Part shown: positions 18,044 to 27,788 of the stretch, in pieces
How positions within the stretch are numbered: the stretch's first letter is position 1
How the letters are laid out: each line of letters starts with the position of its first letter
Source of the DNA: Acidobacteriota bacterium
GTDB lineage: Bacteria; Acidobacteriota; Terriglobia; UBA7540
DNA length: 64,000 nt
Reading direction: 5' to 3'
Assembly (NCBI GenBank): GCA_021838785.1
Contig: JAKCCV010000002.1
Coordinates: 1-64,000 of the forward strand
Position numbers and translations under genes: made by a program
Notes under the pieces: generated by a model
What the model was told of the DNA's origin: nothing
What the model saw: only the letters and a program-made list of their open reading frames with translations
Database searches by the model: none

Positions 18044-18564
18044 ATCTTTTCCGTAGTGATGGGAACTGGGCTGGCCAGAATTTGAACTTCATCGTTTTGA
18101 ACACGCACGGGATATCGGCGCAGCGGCCTCGGGGGCGGTCCGGAAGCGACATCGCCGTTGGCATAATAAACTCCGCCGTGACACGGGCACATAAACAAAT
18201 TCGCCGTGGGCAGCCAGCGGACCGGACACCCCAAATGCGTGCAGTTCACCGAGAAGGCGATGAAATCGGACCTCGAAATTCGCCGAAGCCAGGCGGCGCT
18301 GCGCGCCGTGACACCGGCCCAGGGTAACGGCGAAGAATCCAGGAAGGCTACGTTGACCGTGCTTCCCACTTGAAAATCGTTCAGCTTCCCGACTGTTCGC
18401 CAGACCCGCGGCACTTTTCGGAGACCCAAAAGGAAACCCACGCAGGGAATGGCCACGATGGCGGCGACGATGCTTCCCAGCATCAATGTCAAGCGGGATA
18501 GGAACCGACGCCGCGTCTCGTCGCAGGCCGCGCACTCGGATGCTCGTTCAATGTCCGTCGTCAT
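18040..18564 (-). CDS. Rieske [2Fe-2S] protein
   Basis: The electron-shuttling subunit of a quinol:cytochrome c complex, 174 residues. A short arm ends in a twin-Arg-like DETRRRFLSRL and runs into one membrane anchor (LMLGSIVAAIVAIPCVGFLLG). The globular head has the two cluster boxes CTHLGC and CPCHGG, each giving one Cys and one His to the [2Fe-2S] centre, plus the partner Cys residues of the stabilising disulfide. The twin-Arg pattern suggests Tat export of the folded head to the periplasm. The ATG at 18564 has AGGAGG seven bases upstream and overlaps the narI stop by four bases; a longer open frame to 18819 lies inside narI and is rejected. Its stop overlaps the cytochrome b/c start, so the two subunits are co-translated. 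Confidence 0.94.
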   Translation of the reverse strand: MTTDIERASECAACDETRRRFLSRLTLMLGSIVAAIVAIPCVGFLLGLRKVPRVWRTVGKLNDFQVGSTVNVAFLDSSPLPWAGVTARSAAWLRRISRSDFIAFSVNCTHLGCPVRWLPTANLFMCPCHGGVYYANGDVASGPPPRPLRRYPVRVQNDEVQILASPVPITTEKI

Positions 18565-19265
18565 CTTGACGCCTCCTGCGTCTTGGCCGGCGCGACCCGC
18601 GCGCGTCGATTCCAAATGACCACCTGATAGGGCCGCCACAGGTATTGCACGGGAAACATGACCAAATGAACCAAACGCGAAAATGGGAACAGAAGAATAA
18701 TTGCGAATCCCAGAACAAAGTGAAGCTTGACAAAGGCCGGGAGCGCGATCACCGTGCTCATGTCGGGATGAAGCTTTGCGAGCGACCAGAACCACGGGAC
18801 GGCGGTCCTCAGATACCACAAGCTGCCCCAGCGGTCGAAAATCGCGATGCTGAGGCCCGTTGCAACCTGAACCAGCAAGAGGCCCAAGACAATCCCGTCC
18901 ATATAAGAGGTCACGCGGCGAACCCGCGAAGCGGTTGGCAGACGACGGATAATCAGGACAACGATGCCAAGCAAAGCGTAAAAGGCCAAGGAGATGCCTG
19001 TGAGTTCAAGGACGAGCAGCCGGATCCTGTTTCCCAGAAGCCATGCCGCGGCTCCGGGGAAAAATGCGGCAAGCAAATGCGCCAACAGGATCAGCGTAAT
19101 GCCGTAGTGCCAGGGCACGGAGCCCCAAAAGAGCTTGCGGTTTTCGAGAAGCTGGGAAGACAGGCTTGAATAGGTGTAGGGCCGGGCGCGCCGGCGATAG
19201 AGGCCCACACCGATCGCGAGAACCAAAGCGAGATAAGGAAAAGCGATAAACAAGAAAGCGTCCAA
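18561..19265 (-). CDS. narI: Respiratory nitrate reductase gamma subunit NarI
   Basis: The membrane cytochrome b subunit (234 residues) that oxidises quinol on the outer side and passes electrons via two b hemes to NarH. Five hydrophobic segments are visible. Conserved histidines occur in PWHYGITLILLAHLLAAF (first helix pair) and in AKLHPDM and VKLHFVLGFAIILLFPFSRLVH, the normal heme ligand positions. The start is a TTG at 19265 with GGGAG seven bases before it; no ATG is available near. It overlaps the Rieske start by four bases and follows narJ. With NarG lacking a Tat signal, the enzyme should face the cytoplasm. Confidence 0.95.
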   Translation of the reverse strand: MDAFLFIAFPYLALVLAIGVGLYRRRARPYTYSSLSSQLLENRKLFWGSVPWHYGITLILLAHLLAAFFPGAAAWLLGNRIRLLVLELTGISLAFYALLGIVVLIIRRLPTASRVRRVTSYMDGIVLGLLLVQVATGLSIAIFDRWGSLWYLRTAVPWFWSLAKLHPDMSTVIALPAFVKLHFVLGFAIILLFPFSRLVHLVMFPVQYLWRPYQVVIWNRRARVAPAKTQEASR

Positions 19266-19283
19266 CTTCGTCTCCCTTGCCTT

Positions 19284-19841
19284 TTAAGTGGCGGCGCCGC
19301 GGGCAGTTTCCAAGCTCGTAATCGCCTTCGGCGCTGCACCCTTGAGCGTGACTAAAAGCGCCTGAAAAACGGACACGTAAGTACACCCTGCGTTCGTCTG
19401 CTTCAGGGCCGAGAGAATTCGAGTAACGCCGGGAATGAGACAATCCTCGACCAGCGCCTGAATTTCAGCTTCGTCGCTCAGAGAATCCAGCAGGCGCAGC
19501 ACCAGGCTCAAATGATCCGGCAACTCTACTCCAGTACGCACCTGCGCGCGATCCATGCGCTCTCGTAACAGAGCCATAAAAATGTTGCGGCGCACATCTT
19601 CGCCAAAAAGGTGGCAGCCCAGGTTCGGTGTCGAATCAGGGTGCATGTCGAAAGAAGAAGTGTAAATTTCCTGAAGCTGTTCGAGCGGCATGCCGCTTAA
19701 TGCCAGTTCAAACTGACGAGCGAGATCAGCGGCTTCAGAATCGGTTTTGGCGACCTGGCGAGAAAGCTCGCGTGCCTGCGAGAATACACTCGGACTCGGG
19801 TAGTCCAGAACGTCCGCAAAAAGGCTGTAGATACCGTTCAT
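19284..19841 (-). CDS. narJ: Nitrate reductase assembly chaperone NarJ
   Basis: A cytoplasmic TorD/DmsD-family chaperone (185 residues) that holds apo-NarG until the molybdenum cofactor is in and NarGH docks on NarI. It is all-helical and acidic. Family landmarks are the opening IYSLFADVLDYPSPSVF and the central TSSFDMHPDSTPNLGCHLFGEDVRR region, where FD-x-HP-x-x-xxL is typical. GAGGT lies about 11 bases before the ATG, a weak site that fits a low-abundance chaperone. It sits between narH and narI, the standard order. Confidence 0.92.
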   Translation of the reverse strand: MNGIYSLFADVLDYPSPSVFSQARELSRQVAKTDSEAADLARQFELALSGMPLEQLQEIYTSSFDMHPDSTPNLGCHLFGEDVRRNIFMALLRERMDRAQVRTGVELPDHLSLVLRLLDSLSDEAEIQALVEDCLIPGVTRILSALKQTNAGCTYVSVFQALLVTLKGAAPKAITSLETARGAAT

Positions 19842-19888
19842 CTCAATAAGACCTCAAGCCGCCTGAAACCAATCAGCGTTTCACGCCC

Positions 19889-21381
19889 TCACAGCCCGCG
19901 CGATGGTAGCTGCACGAAGCCCGCGCCTCTCTCTTCCTGAAATTCATGCGGATCCACACCCATCTCGATGGCCACCTCGCGGAGCATGGGAGGGATGACG
20001 AACATCTCTTCGAAGCTCGCGAGCGCCGTGAGGTGGTAAATGTCCTCAACCTCATTCGGAGTCAAGTGTGCGTCCTCCAGAGCTTGGATCGCCTTTTCCA
20101 TCGGGATGTCGCCCACGGTCTCAGCGCGTTTGAACATGCGTCCCGCAAGCAGCTTTTTGTACACTGCGACGACCATCGCTTCGTCTCCTGCCGCAAAGAG
20201 GCTGGCCATGTATCGGATCGGCAGGCGAGCGCTCTCGAGCGAACTGAAGAAGTCCTTCTCCAATTCGTAGTGCCCCTGTTGGCTCAAAGTCGCAGTCACC
20301 GGCAATAAGGGCGGCACGTAGAAGAGCATGGGCAAGGTCCGCCACTCCGGATGGAGCGGCAGCGCCAGCTTCCATTGTTTTACATACCTATAAACGGGCG
20401 ACTTCTGCGCCGCCTCGATGACCTTCTTGTCCAAACCGAGGGCCATCGCTTGGTAAATGACTTCGGTGTCAAACGGGTCCAGAATAATCTCGCGCTGCGC
20501 TTCCACGAGCTCACTGTCTGGTTTCGAGGCGGTCTCCTCGATTCGCTCCGCGTCATAAAGCAGAACGCCGAGGTAGCGAATCTTGCCTACGCAGGAATGC
20601 ATGCAAGCTGGAGCCTGTCCGGTCTCAAGCCGCGGATAACGAGAATGCACTTTTCGGCTTTGCCCGCTTCCCAGTTGAAGTACACCTTCTTATACGGGCA
20701 ACCCGAGACGCACATCCGCCAGCCCTGGCATTTTTCCTGACTGACCAACACGATGCCGTCCTCACCGCGCTTGTAAATCGCACCGCTCGGGCAGGCGGCG
20801 ACGCAGCTCGGGTTAAGGCAGTGATTACAAATGCGCGGCAGATAGAAATAAACGAGTTGCTGAAGTTCGAAGAACCGCCGCCGCTCCTCTTCGTTCATCA
20901 CCTTTTGCAGATTGGGGTCGTTCGCGGCGTAAATCGGCGAGCCGCTCATGTCGTCATCCCAGTTGGGTCCGGCTTCGATTTCCATTTCTTCGCCGGTAAT
21001 CATGGAGATCGGACGGGCTACGGGCTGGTCATCGCTTGGCCTTGCATCAATCAATTCCTTGTAACGGTAGGTAAACGGCTCGTAGTAATCATCGAGAGTG
21101 GGCAAGCGCGGGTTGAAGCTGATATTCACAAGCTCCGTGGGACGGCTGCCCAGTTTGAGGCGGAGTTTTCCGTCTTCGAGCACCCAACCGCCGCAATATT
21201 GGTCCTGGTCTTCGTACAGGATCGGATATCCTGTGCCCGGCTTGGTTTCAACGTTGTTCCACCACATGTATTCCGTGCCGGGGCGGTCGGTCCAGAGGTT
21301 CTTGCACGCCAGGCTACACGTATGGCAGCCGATGCATTTGTCGAGGTGGAAAACCATCGAGACTTGGGCGCGGACATCCAT
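19889..21381 (-). pseudogene. narH: Nitrate reductase beta subunit NarH, one-base frameshift
   Basis: NarH carries the [4Fe-4S] and [3Fe-4S] wire between NarG and NarI. The first part (from 21381) has HLDKCIGCHTCSLACKNLW, then CNHCLNPSCVAACPSGAIYKR and CQGWRMCVSGCPYKKV. The second part, in another frame, starts with YPRLETGQAPACMHSCVGK and continues to a normal C-terminus, so together about 497 residues are present. The frames meet between 20640 and 20641. The DNA there reads TGC ATT CTC GT TAT CCG, whereas E. coli NarH has CILCYPRLETG; one missing T exactly explains the break and removes the cluster cysteine. GAGGAG lies about nine bases before the ATG at 21381. As written no active enzyme is possible. 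Since every other nar gene is intact, a base-calling error is the likelier explanation. Confidence 0.9.
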
Positions 21382-21393
21382 TCCTATTTCTCC

Positions 21394-24300
21394 TCAATCC
21401 CACTCCGGCTTGCCCTCGAGCTTGTGGACAACCACGTAGGTGTCTCGGTCGGAGGCCGGCGGGCCGTAATCGTTAAAGCGATAGGAATGCTGGGCGTAGC
21501 CGCCCGCAATCAACACCGGTTTCAGGCGCATCCGAGTGACGCTGTTCGTTCCCCCGCCGCGGCGATGGTTGCGCGTGGGCGACTTGGGAAAAGCAATCGT
21601 GCGATCGGGCGCGTGGTAGAAAATGCACAGCCCCCGCGGAATGCGGGCACTGACAACCGCGCGGGTAACGATGACTCCGTTATCGTTATAGGCTTCAACC
21701 CAGTCGTTGTCCTCGACGCCGATTTCCCGGGCATCTTTGTCATTCAGCCAAAAAGGCTCGACGCCGCGCGAAAGCGTAAGCATGCGAAGGTCATCGGAAT
21801 AAGTTGAATGGATGTGCCATTTGCCGTGTGGCGTGATGCAGCCGAGAACCAGAGAGCGCGGCCCGGCGGGGCTTTTTGCCAGGTTCAGGGTGTTTTCCAG
21901 GCTGATCCGCGGCTTGAAGGTTGGGAAGGATTCTCCAAAGGCAAGGTAGGCCTCGTGGTCCAGGTAAAAATGCTGGCGCCCGCTGAGCGTTCGCCAGGGG
22001 ATGAGGCGCTCCACATTCATCGCATATCCGGTGTAGGCCCTTCCGTTGTTCACAATTCCCGACCAACAAGGGCTCGTCAGAATGCGCCGTGGTTGACGGA
22101 TCAGATCGTCGAAGCTGTAACGGATTTGACGCTCACCCGCCGCGAGGTCAGCGAGCGACAGCCCTGTCTGGAGTTCTCTCTGTTGGAAGCCGCGATAGGC
22201 CATCTCGCCGTTCGTTTCGGGCGCGAAGAAGAGCACGGCGTTAGCGGCGTTGCGTACGTCCGACAACGAGGGATACCGCTTTCCACTCCACTCATAGGCC
22301 GGAACCATGTTCGCAAATTCGTCGTAAAGTTCACCCACGGGAATTTCGACACCGTGGTCCTCGATGCCGTACTCTTTGATTCCCGGACCGAGCGAGTTGA
22401 AGCGGTGGAACAGATTGGCGTAGTCACGCTCCACGACGTGGATGTGGGGCAAGGTACGGCCCGGCACGGGCTTGCATTCGCCTTTCGACCAATCCCTCAC
22501 TGTTGGCTGGGCAATTTCATCCGGAGTGTCGTGAAGCAGAGGCGTGGTGACAATTTCCTTGAATGGCGAGGGGAAATGCGTGCGGGCGAGTTCGCTAAGT
22601 TTTTCAGCAAGGCTTCGGAAAATGTCCCAGTCGCTTCTCGATTCCCAGCAGGGTGGCACCGCCGCGCCCAGCGGATGAATGTACGAGTGAAGATCGGTCG
22701 TGTTCAAGTCGTCTTTTTCGTACCAGCTCGCCGAGGGAAGAACGATGTCGGAGTAGAGCGCCGAAGTGTCCATTCGGAAGTTCAGGTCAACGACCAAATC
22801 CAGTTTTCCCTGGAGCGGGGCGTCGCGCCACTGAACTTCATGCAGAACGTCCTGCGCAACTTCATCGGCAATGGCGTTACTGTGGGTTCCGAGGTAGTGC
22901 CGGAGGAAATATTCATGGCCTTTGGCGCTTGAATGCAGCGCGTTCGCTCTCCAAATCAGCCAGACGCGCGGCCAGTTTTCCGGCGAGTCGGGGTCTTCGA
23001 CTGCGAACCGAATCTTGCCGGCGCGTAACTGCTCCACGACCCATTCGCTCACTTCACGCGGAGTCTTTTTCCCTTCAGCCTCGGCTTCGCGAGCCAGCTC
23101 AATCGGATTGCGGTTAAATTGGGGATAGAACGGCAGCCAGCCCATGCGAACCGCGGCAGCTTCAAGGTCTAAAAAGTGTTCGTGAGCGAACGGGCCGTCC
23201 GGTGGGTGATAATCGGGGAACGCCCTTTCATAACGCCATTGGTCGCTGTGGACATAATGGAACGAAGGTCCGTTCATTAAACGCGGCGGACGGCTCCAGT
23301 CAAGCGCCATGGCCAGCGTGCTCCAGGAGGCGGCCGGCGTTATCTTTTCCTGGCCGGTGTAATGATTCAAGCCGCCACCGTTCACGCCCACGCACCCGCA
23401 GAGCATCAATGTGGTTATTCCGGCACGATAATTCAGATTCGCGTGATACCAGTGATTGACTCCCGACCCGACGATAATCGTGCACTTTCCCTTCGTCTTT
23501 TCCGCCGTGGTCGCAAACTCTCGCGCCAGTTGAACAACCGTCTCTCGCCCCACTCCGCTGAATTTTTCCTGCCATGCCGGCGTGTAGGCCATTTCCTCAT
23601 CGTCGTAACTTGACGGATACTCGCCCGGCAAGCCTCGTGAGATTCCAAACTGCGCCATCAACAGGTCGAACACCGTGGCGACTGGGACGGCACCCTCACG
23701 TGTTTGGAGATTGCGAACCGGAACTCCCCGATGAAACGTGCGGTCGCCGGCGAAGTCCCTGAAGCTGACCTGCGCAATGTCCTCGTGCTGGCTGACCAGG
23801 CTCAGTTGCGGGTCGATTTCTGATCCCTCCAGAGCGTCTTTCAACTCCAGGTTCCATTTCCCTTTTTGCGACTGCCAGCGGAAGCCAATCGCTCCCTGCG
23901 GCATGCGCGGTTCCTTGCTTCGCTCGTCAAGAACCAGGAGCTTCCACTCGCCGTTCTCCGCATCCTTATACTTTTCGAGTTGATTCGCGCGCAAAAACCC
24001 GCCGACTGTGTAACCTTTCCCCGTTTTCTCAAGCCTCACGAGGAACGGAGCGTCCGAAAAACGCTTTAAGTAATCCATAAAGTATGGAACCTGGCGTTCC
24101 ACATAAAATTCCTTCAGAATCACGTGATTCACCGCCATCCAGAGCGCGCCATCCATGCCGGCATTGACGGGAATCCACCAGTCGGCGTGCTTTGAGACCT
24201 GGCTGAAATCCGGTGAGAAAACTACAAGCTTGGCCCCGTGATGCCGGGCCTCAACGGCAAAATGCGCATCGGGCGTGCGCGTCATGTTCAGGTTGCTGCC

Positions 24301-25008
24301 TTCGGCCACGATGTATTTGCTGTTGAACCAGTCGGCGCTTTCGGCCACGTCGGTCTTCTCGCCCCAAACTTCAGGCGAAGCGGGCGGAAAATCAGCGTAA
24401 AGGTCATAGAAGCTCAGCAGCACCCCGCCAAAAAGCTGAAGAAATCGTGAGCCTGCCGCATAGCTCAACATGGACATGGCAGGAATCGGAGAAAAGCCAA
24501 TCACGCGGTCAGGGCCGTATTTCTTTGCCGTGTAAATCATGGACGCGGCGATGATTTCCAGGCACTCGTCCCACGTGGCCCTGCGGAATCCACCTTTGCC
24601 CCTCGCGGCCTGGTATTTTCCTCGCTTCTCCTCGTTCTCAACGATCGAGGCCCAGGCTTCAACCGGGTCCGAGTGGATTGCACGCGCTTCGCGCCAGTAG
24701 TCCATCAGCACGCCGCGCAGGTACGGGTACTTGATGCGGAGGGGGCTGTAGATATACCAGGAATAGACAATGCCGCGCTGGCATCCTCGAGGCTCATAGA
24801 GTGGCAGGCCGGTTTCGAGCTTGGGATAATCGAGCGCCTGCATTTCCCAAGTAACGATTCCGTTTTTGACATAGACCATCCACGAGCACCCGCCCGTGCA
24901 GTTCACGCCGTGCGTGCTCCGAACAACCTTATCGTGCTGCCAGCGGTTCCGGTAAAACTCTTCCCACAGGCGCGTCTCGGGATTCAGGATGTCCTTAATC
25001 CAGCTCAC
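21394..25008 (-). CDS. narG: Respiratory nitrate reductase alpha subunit NarG
   Basis: The catalytic molybdenum subunit, reducing nitrate to nitrite; 1204 residues against about 1247 in E. coli. The FS0 [4Fe-4S] cluster ligands are present: His33, Cys37, Cys41 and Cys76 ([17 protein letters not shown]). The presumed Mo-ligand Asp is in [13 protein letters not shown]. Other landmarks are [47 protein letters not shown] and [11 protein letters not shown]. There is no twin-Arg signal, so it is cytoplasmic-facing, unlike haloarchaeal NarG. Its start overlaps the stop of the membrane cytochrome c gene (ATGA), and narH follows after 12 bases. This is the core of the denitrification-type operon. Confidence 0.97.
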   Translation of the reverse strand: MSWIKDILNPETRLWEEFYRNRWQHDKVVRSTHGVNCTGGCSWMVYVKNGIVTWEMQALDYPKLETGLPLYEPRGCQRGIVYSWYIYSPLRIKYPYLRGVLMDYWREARAIHSDPVEAWASIVENEEKRGKYQAARGKGGFRRATWDECLEIIAASMIYTAKKYGPDRVIGFSPIPAMSMLSYAAGSRFLQLFGGVLLSFYDLYADFPPASPEVWGEKTDVAESADWFNSKYIVAEGSNLNMTRTPDAHFAVEARHHGAKLVVFSPDFSQVSKHADWWIPVNAGMDGALWMAVNHVILKEFYVERQVPYFMDYLKRFSDAPFLVRLEKTGKGYTVGGFLRANQLEKYKDAENGEWKLLVLDERSKEPRMPQGAIGFRWQSQKGKWNLELKDALEGSEIDPQLSLVSQHEDIAQVSFRDFAGDRTFHRGVPVRNLQTREGAVPVATVFDLLMAQFGISRGLPGEYPSSYDDEEMAYTPAWQEKFSGVGRETVVQLAREFATTAEKTKGKCTIIVGSGVNHWYHANLNYRAGITTLMLCGCVGVNGGGLNHYTGQEKITPAASWSTLAMALDWSRPPRLMNGPSFHYVHSDQWRYERAFPDYHPPDGPFAHEHFLDLEAAAVRMGWLPFYPQFNRNPIELAREAEAEGKKTPREVSEWVVEQLRAGKIRFAVEDPDSPENWPRVWLIWRANALHSSAKGHEYFLRHYLGTHSNAIADEVAQDVLHEVQWRDAPLQGKLDLVVDLNFRMDTSALYSDIVLPSASWYEKDDLNTTDLHSYIHPLGAAVPPCWESRSDWDIFRSLAEKLSELARTHFPSPFKEIVTTPLLHDTPDEIAQPTVRDWSKGECKPVPGRTLPHIHVVERDYANLFHRFNSLGPGIKEYGIEDHGVEIPVGELYDEFANMVPAYEWSGKRYPSLSDVRNAANAVLFFAPETNGEMAYRGFQQRELQTGLSLADLAAGERQIRYSFDDLIRQPRRILTSPCWSGIVNNGRAYTGYAMNVERLIPWRTLSGRQHFYLDHEAYLAFGESFPTFKPRISLENTLNLAKSPAGPRSLVLGCITPHGKWHIHSTYSDDLRMLTLSRGVEPFWLNDKDAREIGVEDNDWVEAYNDNGVIVTRAVVSARIPRGLCIFYHAPDRTIAFPKSPTRNHRRGGGTNSVTRMRLKPVLIAGGYAQHSYRFNDYGPPASDRDTYVVVHKLEGKPEWD

Positions 25009-25643
25009 GCTTGAAGCCCTCCCTGAGCGCGGGCTTTCTCAAGCAGCCTATGTCTAACTGACCGCAAGCGGCCACGCCAAACCCATCGGGTGATGACCAG
25101 CAGAATGCAAAATCCGCCGAATCCTGCAAGGGCCACGATCGGCGTCAAGGAGCGGGAGGATGGCTCGGTCGAAGCCTGTTGGAAAAAGGCCAGCAAGTCC
25201 GCCCGCTCCTGCGGTGTCAGCGGATGGGGATCGTAAATGGCGGTCATTGCCGGAAAGAAGAGCGTCTTGAGCGCCACGGGTGCACCTTCAGGGCCTAGCT
25301 TGTTATAGATGTGCGTGAGATTGGGCCCGAGCGTGCCGCCGTTCGGAAACCGAAGCCCGGCGATGCTGTGGCAAGCTGCGCATGGCGGTCCGCCATTCTG
25401 GAAGCGAACCCGGCCCGCGAAAAGCTCTCTGCCGCGCGCGGCCGAGCCGGCGGGGAGCACTTCCTGGATTTGAGCTTGCGGTTGGCTGCTGAGCGGTGCA
25501 GAGGGAGTCTGAGCCTCCAGCCGAGGCAACAACATACCGACCACCATCAGCATCTCCATCGCGGCCGCCACCCACGTGAAGATCCTGGCCCTGACACGAA
25601 CCTGGGTTCGATGGCTATATATCGCTCCGCGATGTATTATCAT
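25005..25643 (-). CDS. Membrane-anchored cytochrome c, first of the nar core genes
   Basis: A c-type monoheme protein of 212 residues. The N-terminus has a hydrophobic export segment ([23 protein letters not shown]). The heme site is CAACH with a downstream Met ligand candidate in [28 protein letters not shown] is the closing cytochrome c helix. A C-terminal helix ([22 protein letters not shown]) anchors it, with a basic tail in the cytoplasm. The ATG at 25643 is chosen because the longer frame to 25784 would overlap the transporter gene and lacks a signal peptide at its start. Its stop overlaps narG. Thermus nar operons also begin with a cytochrome c (NarC), so it may link NarGHI to the b/c complex or to a periplasmic reductase (inferred). 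Confidence 0.85.
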   Translation of the reverse strand: MIIHRGAIYSHRTQVRVRARIFTWVAAAMEMLMVVGMLLPRLEAQTPSAPLSSQPQAQIQEVLPAGSAARGRELFAGRVRFQNGGPPCAACHSIAGLRFPNGGTLGPNLTHIYNKLGPEGAPVALKTLFFPAMTAIYDPHPLTPQERADLLAFFQQASTEPSSRSLTPIVALAGFGGFCILLVITRWVWRGRLRSVRHRLLEKARAQGGLQA

Positions 25644-25749
25644 CCTAAATGCCCCCGCTCCGTGGGCACCACGGTCAGTCAGCCCTGCGCGTTTACTTTT
25701 TAGGCATTTGATTCTATGTCCCGACCGTGCCCCATGCAACAGAGATTTT

Positions 25750-26835
25750 TCAAATTCGGCCTCGCGAGGCGGCCGCTTCCGCAATGTTGTTCTTTTGCGC
25801 TACGCGCCGGCAGGCGCCCGCCAGCGACCCCGTGAGACCAGCGAAGGTCAGCAGCCAAGCGGCCAAGGCCAGGTAGATGAAATACCTGGGAATCAGAAAA
25901 AGCAACGGCAGACGGATCGCCTGAGCCAGGCGGTACGTGCATGCCGTGTACATGCCCAGCGGGAAGACGCCGCCCCAAAAAAGCGGGTCGTACACCAGCT
26001 TGAACTTCTTATAGACATGTCGCCAGTAACCCAAGATGAACAGCATGGGAATCCACCAAGTGGCAGTAGCCCAAAAGAGCACCGTGAAGCCTTTGATAAA
26101 CGGCAGGAAGCTTTCCAAAAACGGCGCTTGATTTGCGTTGAGGATCAGCAAGGCTCCCGCCAGCGTCGAAATGGCCATGGCCCCCATGTTGATCCAATAA
26201 GGGGGCATCAAATCGGAGGGAGAAAACTTGAAAAACGTGTAGCGGTAAAAGATGAGCGAGATGAGCCAAATATAGAGCATCCCTCCAAAGAGCCAGAAGG
26301 CGAGGGCCAGAAATAAAATCGAGTCGTGGTGCGCCCCAAAAGCCGGCAACAGCAGAGTCGCCAGCGCTGAAACCGCCTGCGTTGCGACCACCGTGACTAG
26401 CCAGCCGCCATTGATCCCTTCATCGAGAGTTGGCTTCTGTTCTTTTACCGTATAGGCGGTGAAGACGCTGTAGGTGAAGAGGGCCCACAGGACCAGAGAT
26501 CCAAACCAGAGAATCTCCGCCAGTTGATAACGGTTAAAAATTACGATGAACTGACTTCCAACAATGCCGGTGGCCGCGACGAGCGTGAAGTATCCAACGC
26601 CTCGATTGTGGTCAATCAAATCCGAAAACATCTCGCGCGGAAAACAAACCAGCCGGACAATCGTCAGGCCCCAAAGGATAATGTAAGCTGCCAAGTTAAT
26701 CCATGCGAGGATTACACCAAAGGGTTCCATGCGGAGGAGGTGCAAGGCAATGGCTAGGATTCCAGTGGCCATCACCATCGCAAAATAGGCTGGATTGAGT
26801 GATTGGATGCCGTCGCGAAGGTGTCTCCAGGCCAT
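25750..26835 (-). CDS. TDT/TehA-SLAC1-family transporter
   Basis: A polytopic inner-membrane protein, 361 residues from this start. About ten hydrophobic helices are visible, beginning LNPAYFAMVMATGILAIALHLL, the first-helix signature of the tellurite-resistance/dicarboxylate transporter family (TehA, Mae1, plant anion channel SLAC1). Members conduct small anions, malate, sulfite or nitrate. Its place in the nar operon, where a NarK nitrate/nitrite carrier would normally be, makes nitrate or nitrite traffic an attractive but unproven role. An upstream ATG at 26937 is in frame; neither start has a good ribosome site, and the first helix needs only the later one. The gene lies between the small ORF at 26979 and the cytochrome c gene, same strand. 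Confidence 0.85.
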   Translation of the reverse strand: MAWRHLRDGIQSLNPAYFAMVMATGILAIALHLLRMEPFGVILAWINLAAYIILWGLTIVRLVCFPREMFSDLIDHNRGVGYFTLVAATGIVGSQFIVIFNRYQLAEILWFGSLVLWALFTYSVFTAYTVKEQKPTLDEGINGGWLVTVVATQAVSALATLLLPAFGAHHDSILFLALAFWLFGGMLYIWLISLIFYRYTFFKFSPSDLMPPYWINMGAMAISTLAGALLILNANQAPFLESFLPFIKGFTVLFWATATWWIPMLFILGYWRHVYKKFKLVYDPLFWGGVFPLGMYTACTYRLAQAIRLPLLFLIPRYFIYLALAAWLLTFAGLTGSLAGACRRVAQKNNIAEAAASRGRI

Positions 26836-26978
26836 CGTCGTAGGAAACCGTTTTCCACTGCCGTTGGCTTCCGATGCCGGGGCGGATAATCGGAATCTTA
26901 GCGCTTCTCGGCCCAAGGCTCCTCTGGAAAATCCCACCGGAAAGCAATTCGACGATAGACGCTGACGCGCGCCCCCGG

Positions 26979-27167
26979 CTACGCGGCCTGCCGTTCGCGG
27001 TAGTACTTGGAGAGCTTGGTCCCCTGCTTGCGCACAGCCAGCATCTTTTGGAGCAAGTCTCCCTGCGCCTTGGCCGGTCGAGGCTCAATCCATTCCGAAT
27101 ACTGCCATCGCAGGCATGCTTTGCGCAGTGGTTCAGGCAAGACCGTCCTCTCACGGATTTTGTGCAT
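26979..27167 (-). CDS. Small basic protein, unknown (62 aa)
   Basis: Not recognised. A short, highly charged, soluble protein without Cys clusters or membrane segment, reading MHKIRERTVLPEPLRKACL at the start and ending in SKYYRERQAA. It overlaps the end of the hemerythrin gene by 17 bases and is preceded by GGAAG about eight bases before the ATG, which supports translational coupling. It fills an otherwise open gap in the nar-linked minus-strand run. It could be a regulator or accessory of hemerythrin, or spurious. Confidence 0.5.
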   Translation of the reverse strand: MHKIRERTVLPEPLRKACLRWQYSEWIEPRPAKAQGDLLQKMLAVRKQGTKLSKYYRERQAA

Positions 27168-27696
27168 TCAGTGCTTCCATCATGCTGCGAAGCCGTTCGT
27201 GCTTCCCCTCGCCAATCTTTTCGTCCTCCAACAGCTTGAACGCGCCTGCAATAGCAGCCTGTTCCTCCTGGCTGAGGACGCGATCGGCCATCTTGAACAG
27301 CATTTCTTCTTCCTTATAAAAATGGTCGTGCATGAGGTCCGAGTAATTCCACGCCGCCTGCATCCAGCGTTTCGCCGCGTCAGGCGTAAGGCCGTTGCCG
27401 GCTGCCGTGCTCATTTCCTCAATCAGGCCCCGCGCCCGGTCGTGCTCCATGAGCATCACGCCGAGCGGCCCGCCGTCCGCTGGAATGCCCTTCTTCTCAA
27501 GCAGCGGAAACAGGATCTCTTCCTCCTTGCTGTGATGGCATTGCTCAACGAAGAGGCAGATAAACTCCATCAGCTTGTCCACCTCTTCTTGCGACACCTC
27601 CTCGTCGCGGTTCATTTTGGCCGCAATGCGTTCGGCAACCTCAAGTGCGCCTTTAATGGTTTGGTGTTCCTGTCTCAATCGGTCCGTTGCGGATGG
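27151..27696 (-). CDS. Hemerythrin-domain protein
   Basis: A four-helix bundle di-iron protein of 181 residues. All expected ligand clusters are present: His in RQEHQTIKGAL, the pair and Glu in CHHSKEEEILFP, His in LMEHDRARGLI and the HxxxE of HDHFYKEEEMLF. Hemerythrin-like proteins bind oxygen or NO and protect or repair iron-sulfur clusters under nitrosative stress. AGGAGG lies eight bases before the ATG at 27696; an in-frame ATG at 27729 overlaps that site and is rejected. It heads the minus-strand nar run and is divergent from an NnrS-type gene, with two FNR/DNR-type boxes in the shared promoter, which points to an NO-stress role. Confidence 0.92.
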   Translation of the reverse strand, partial: PSATDRLRQEHQTIKGALEVAERIAAKMNRDEEVSQEEVDKLMEFICLFVEQCHHSKEEEILFPLLEKKGIPADGGPLGVMLMEHDRARGLIEEMSTAAGNGLTPDAAKRWMQAAWNYSDLMHDHFYKEEEMLFKMADRVLSQEEQAAIAGAFKLLEDEKIGEGKHERLRSMMEALNAQNP

Positions 27697-27756
27697 CATT
27701 GCTGTTTCCCTCCTGCTTTCTGAAGGCATCTTGGGCGCGCGCGGTTCATGCCGATA

Positions 27757-27788
27757 TGACTAAAGTCACAGGGGCGTGACAAAAGTCA
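27757..27788. promoter_or_regulatory. Twin TGAC-N4-GTCA boxes (CRP/FNR-superfamily, NnrR/DNR-like)
   Basis: TGACTAAAGTCA at 27757-27768 and TGACAAAAGTCA at 27777-27788, centres 20 bp apart, lie in the 236-bp spacer between the divergent hemerythrin and NnrS genes. NO-responsive NnrR/DNR regulators recognise TTGAC-N4-GTCAA-like sites; the outermost T and A are not kept here. A TAATCT at 27813-27818 would place a rightward start near 27825, with the right box at about -42, the class II activator position. The left box stands at a similar distance from a possible leftward start near 27721. Regulator identity is inferred. Confidence 0.7.

Noticed and set aside
18564-18819. Longer N-terminus for the Rieske protein
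   Set aside because: It would lie wholly inside narI and displaces the membrane anchor; the ATG at 18564 has AGGAGG and the four-base overlap.
25643-25710. AAATGCC/GGCATTT inverted repeat before the cytochrome c gene
   Set aside because: Arms are only 7 bp and about 45 bp apart; too weak to call an operator.
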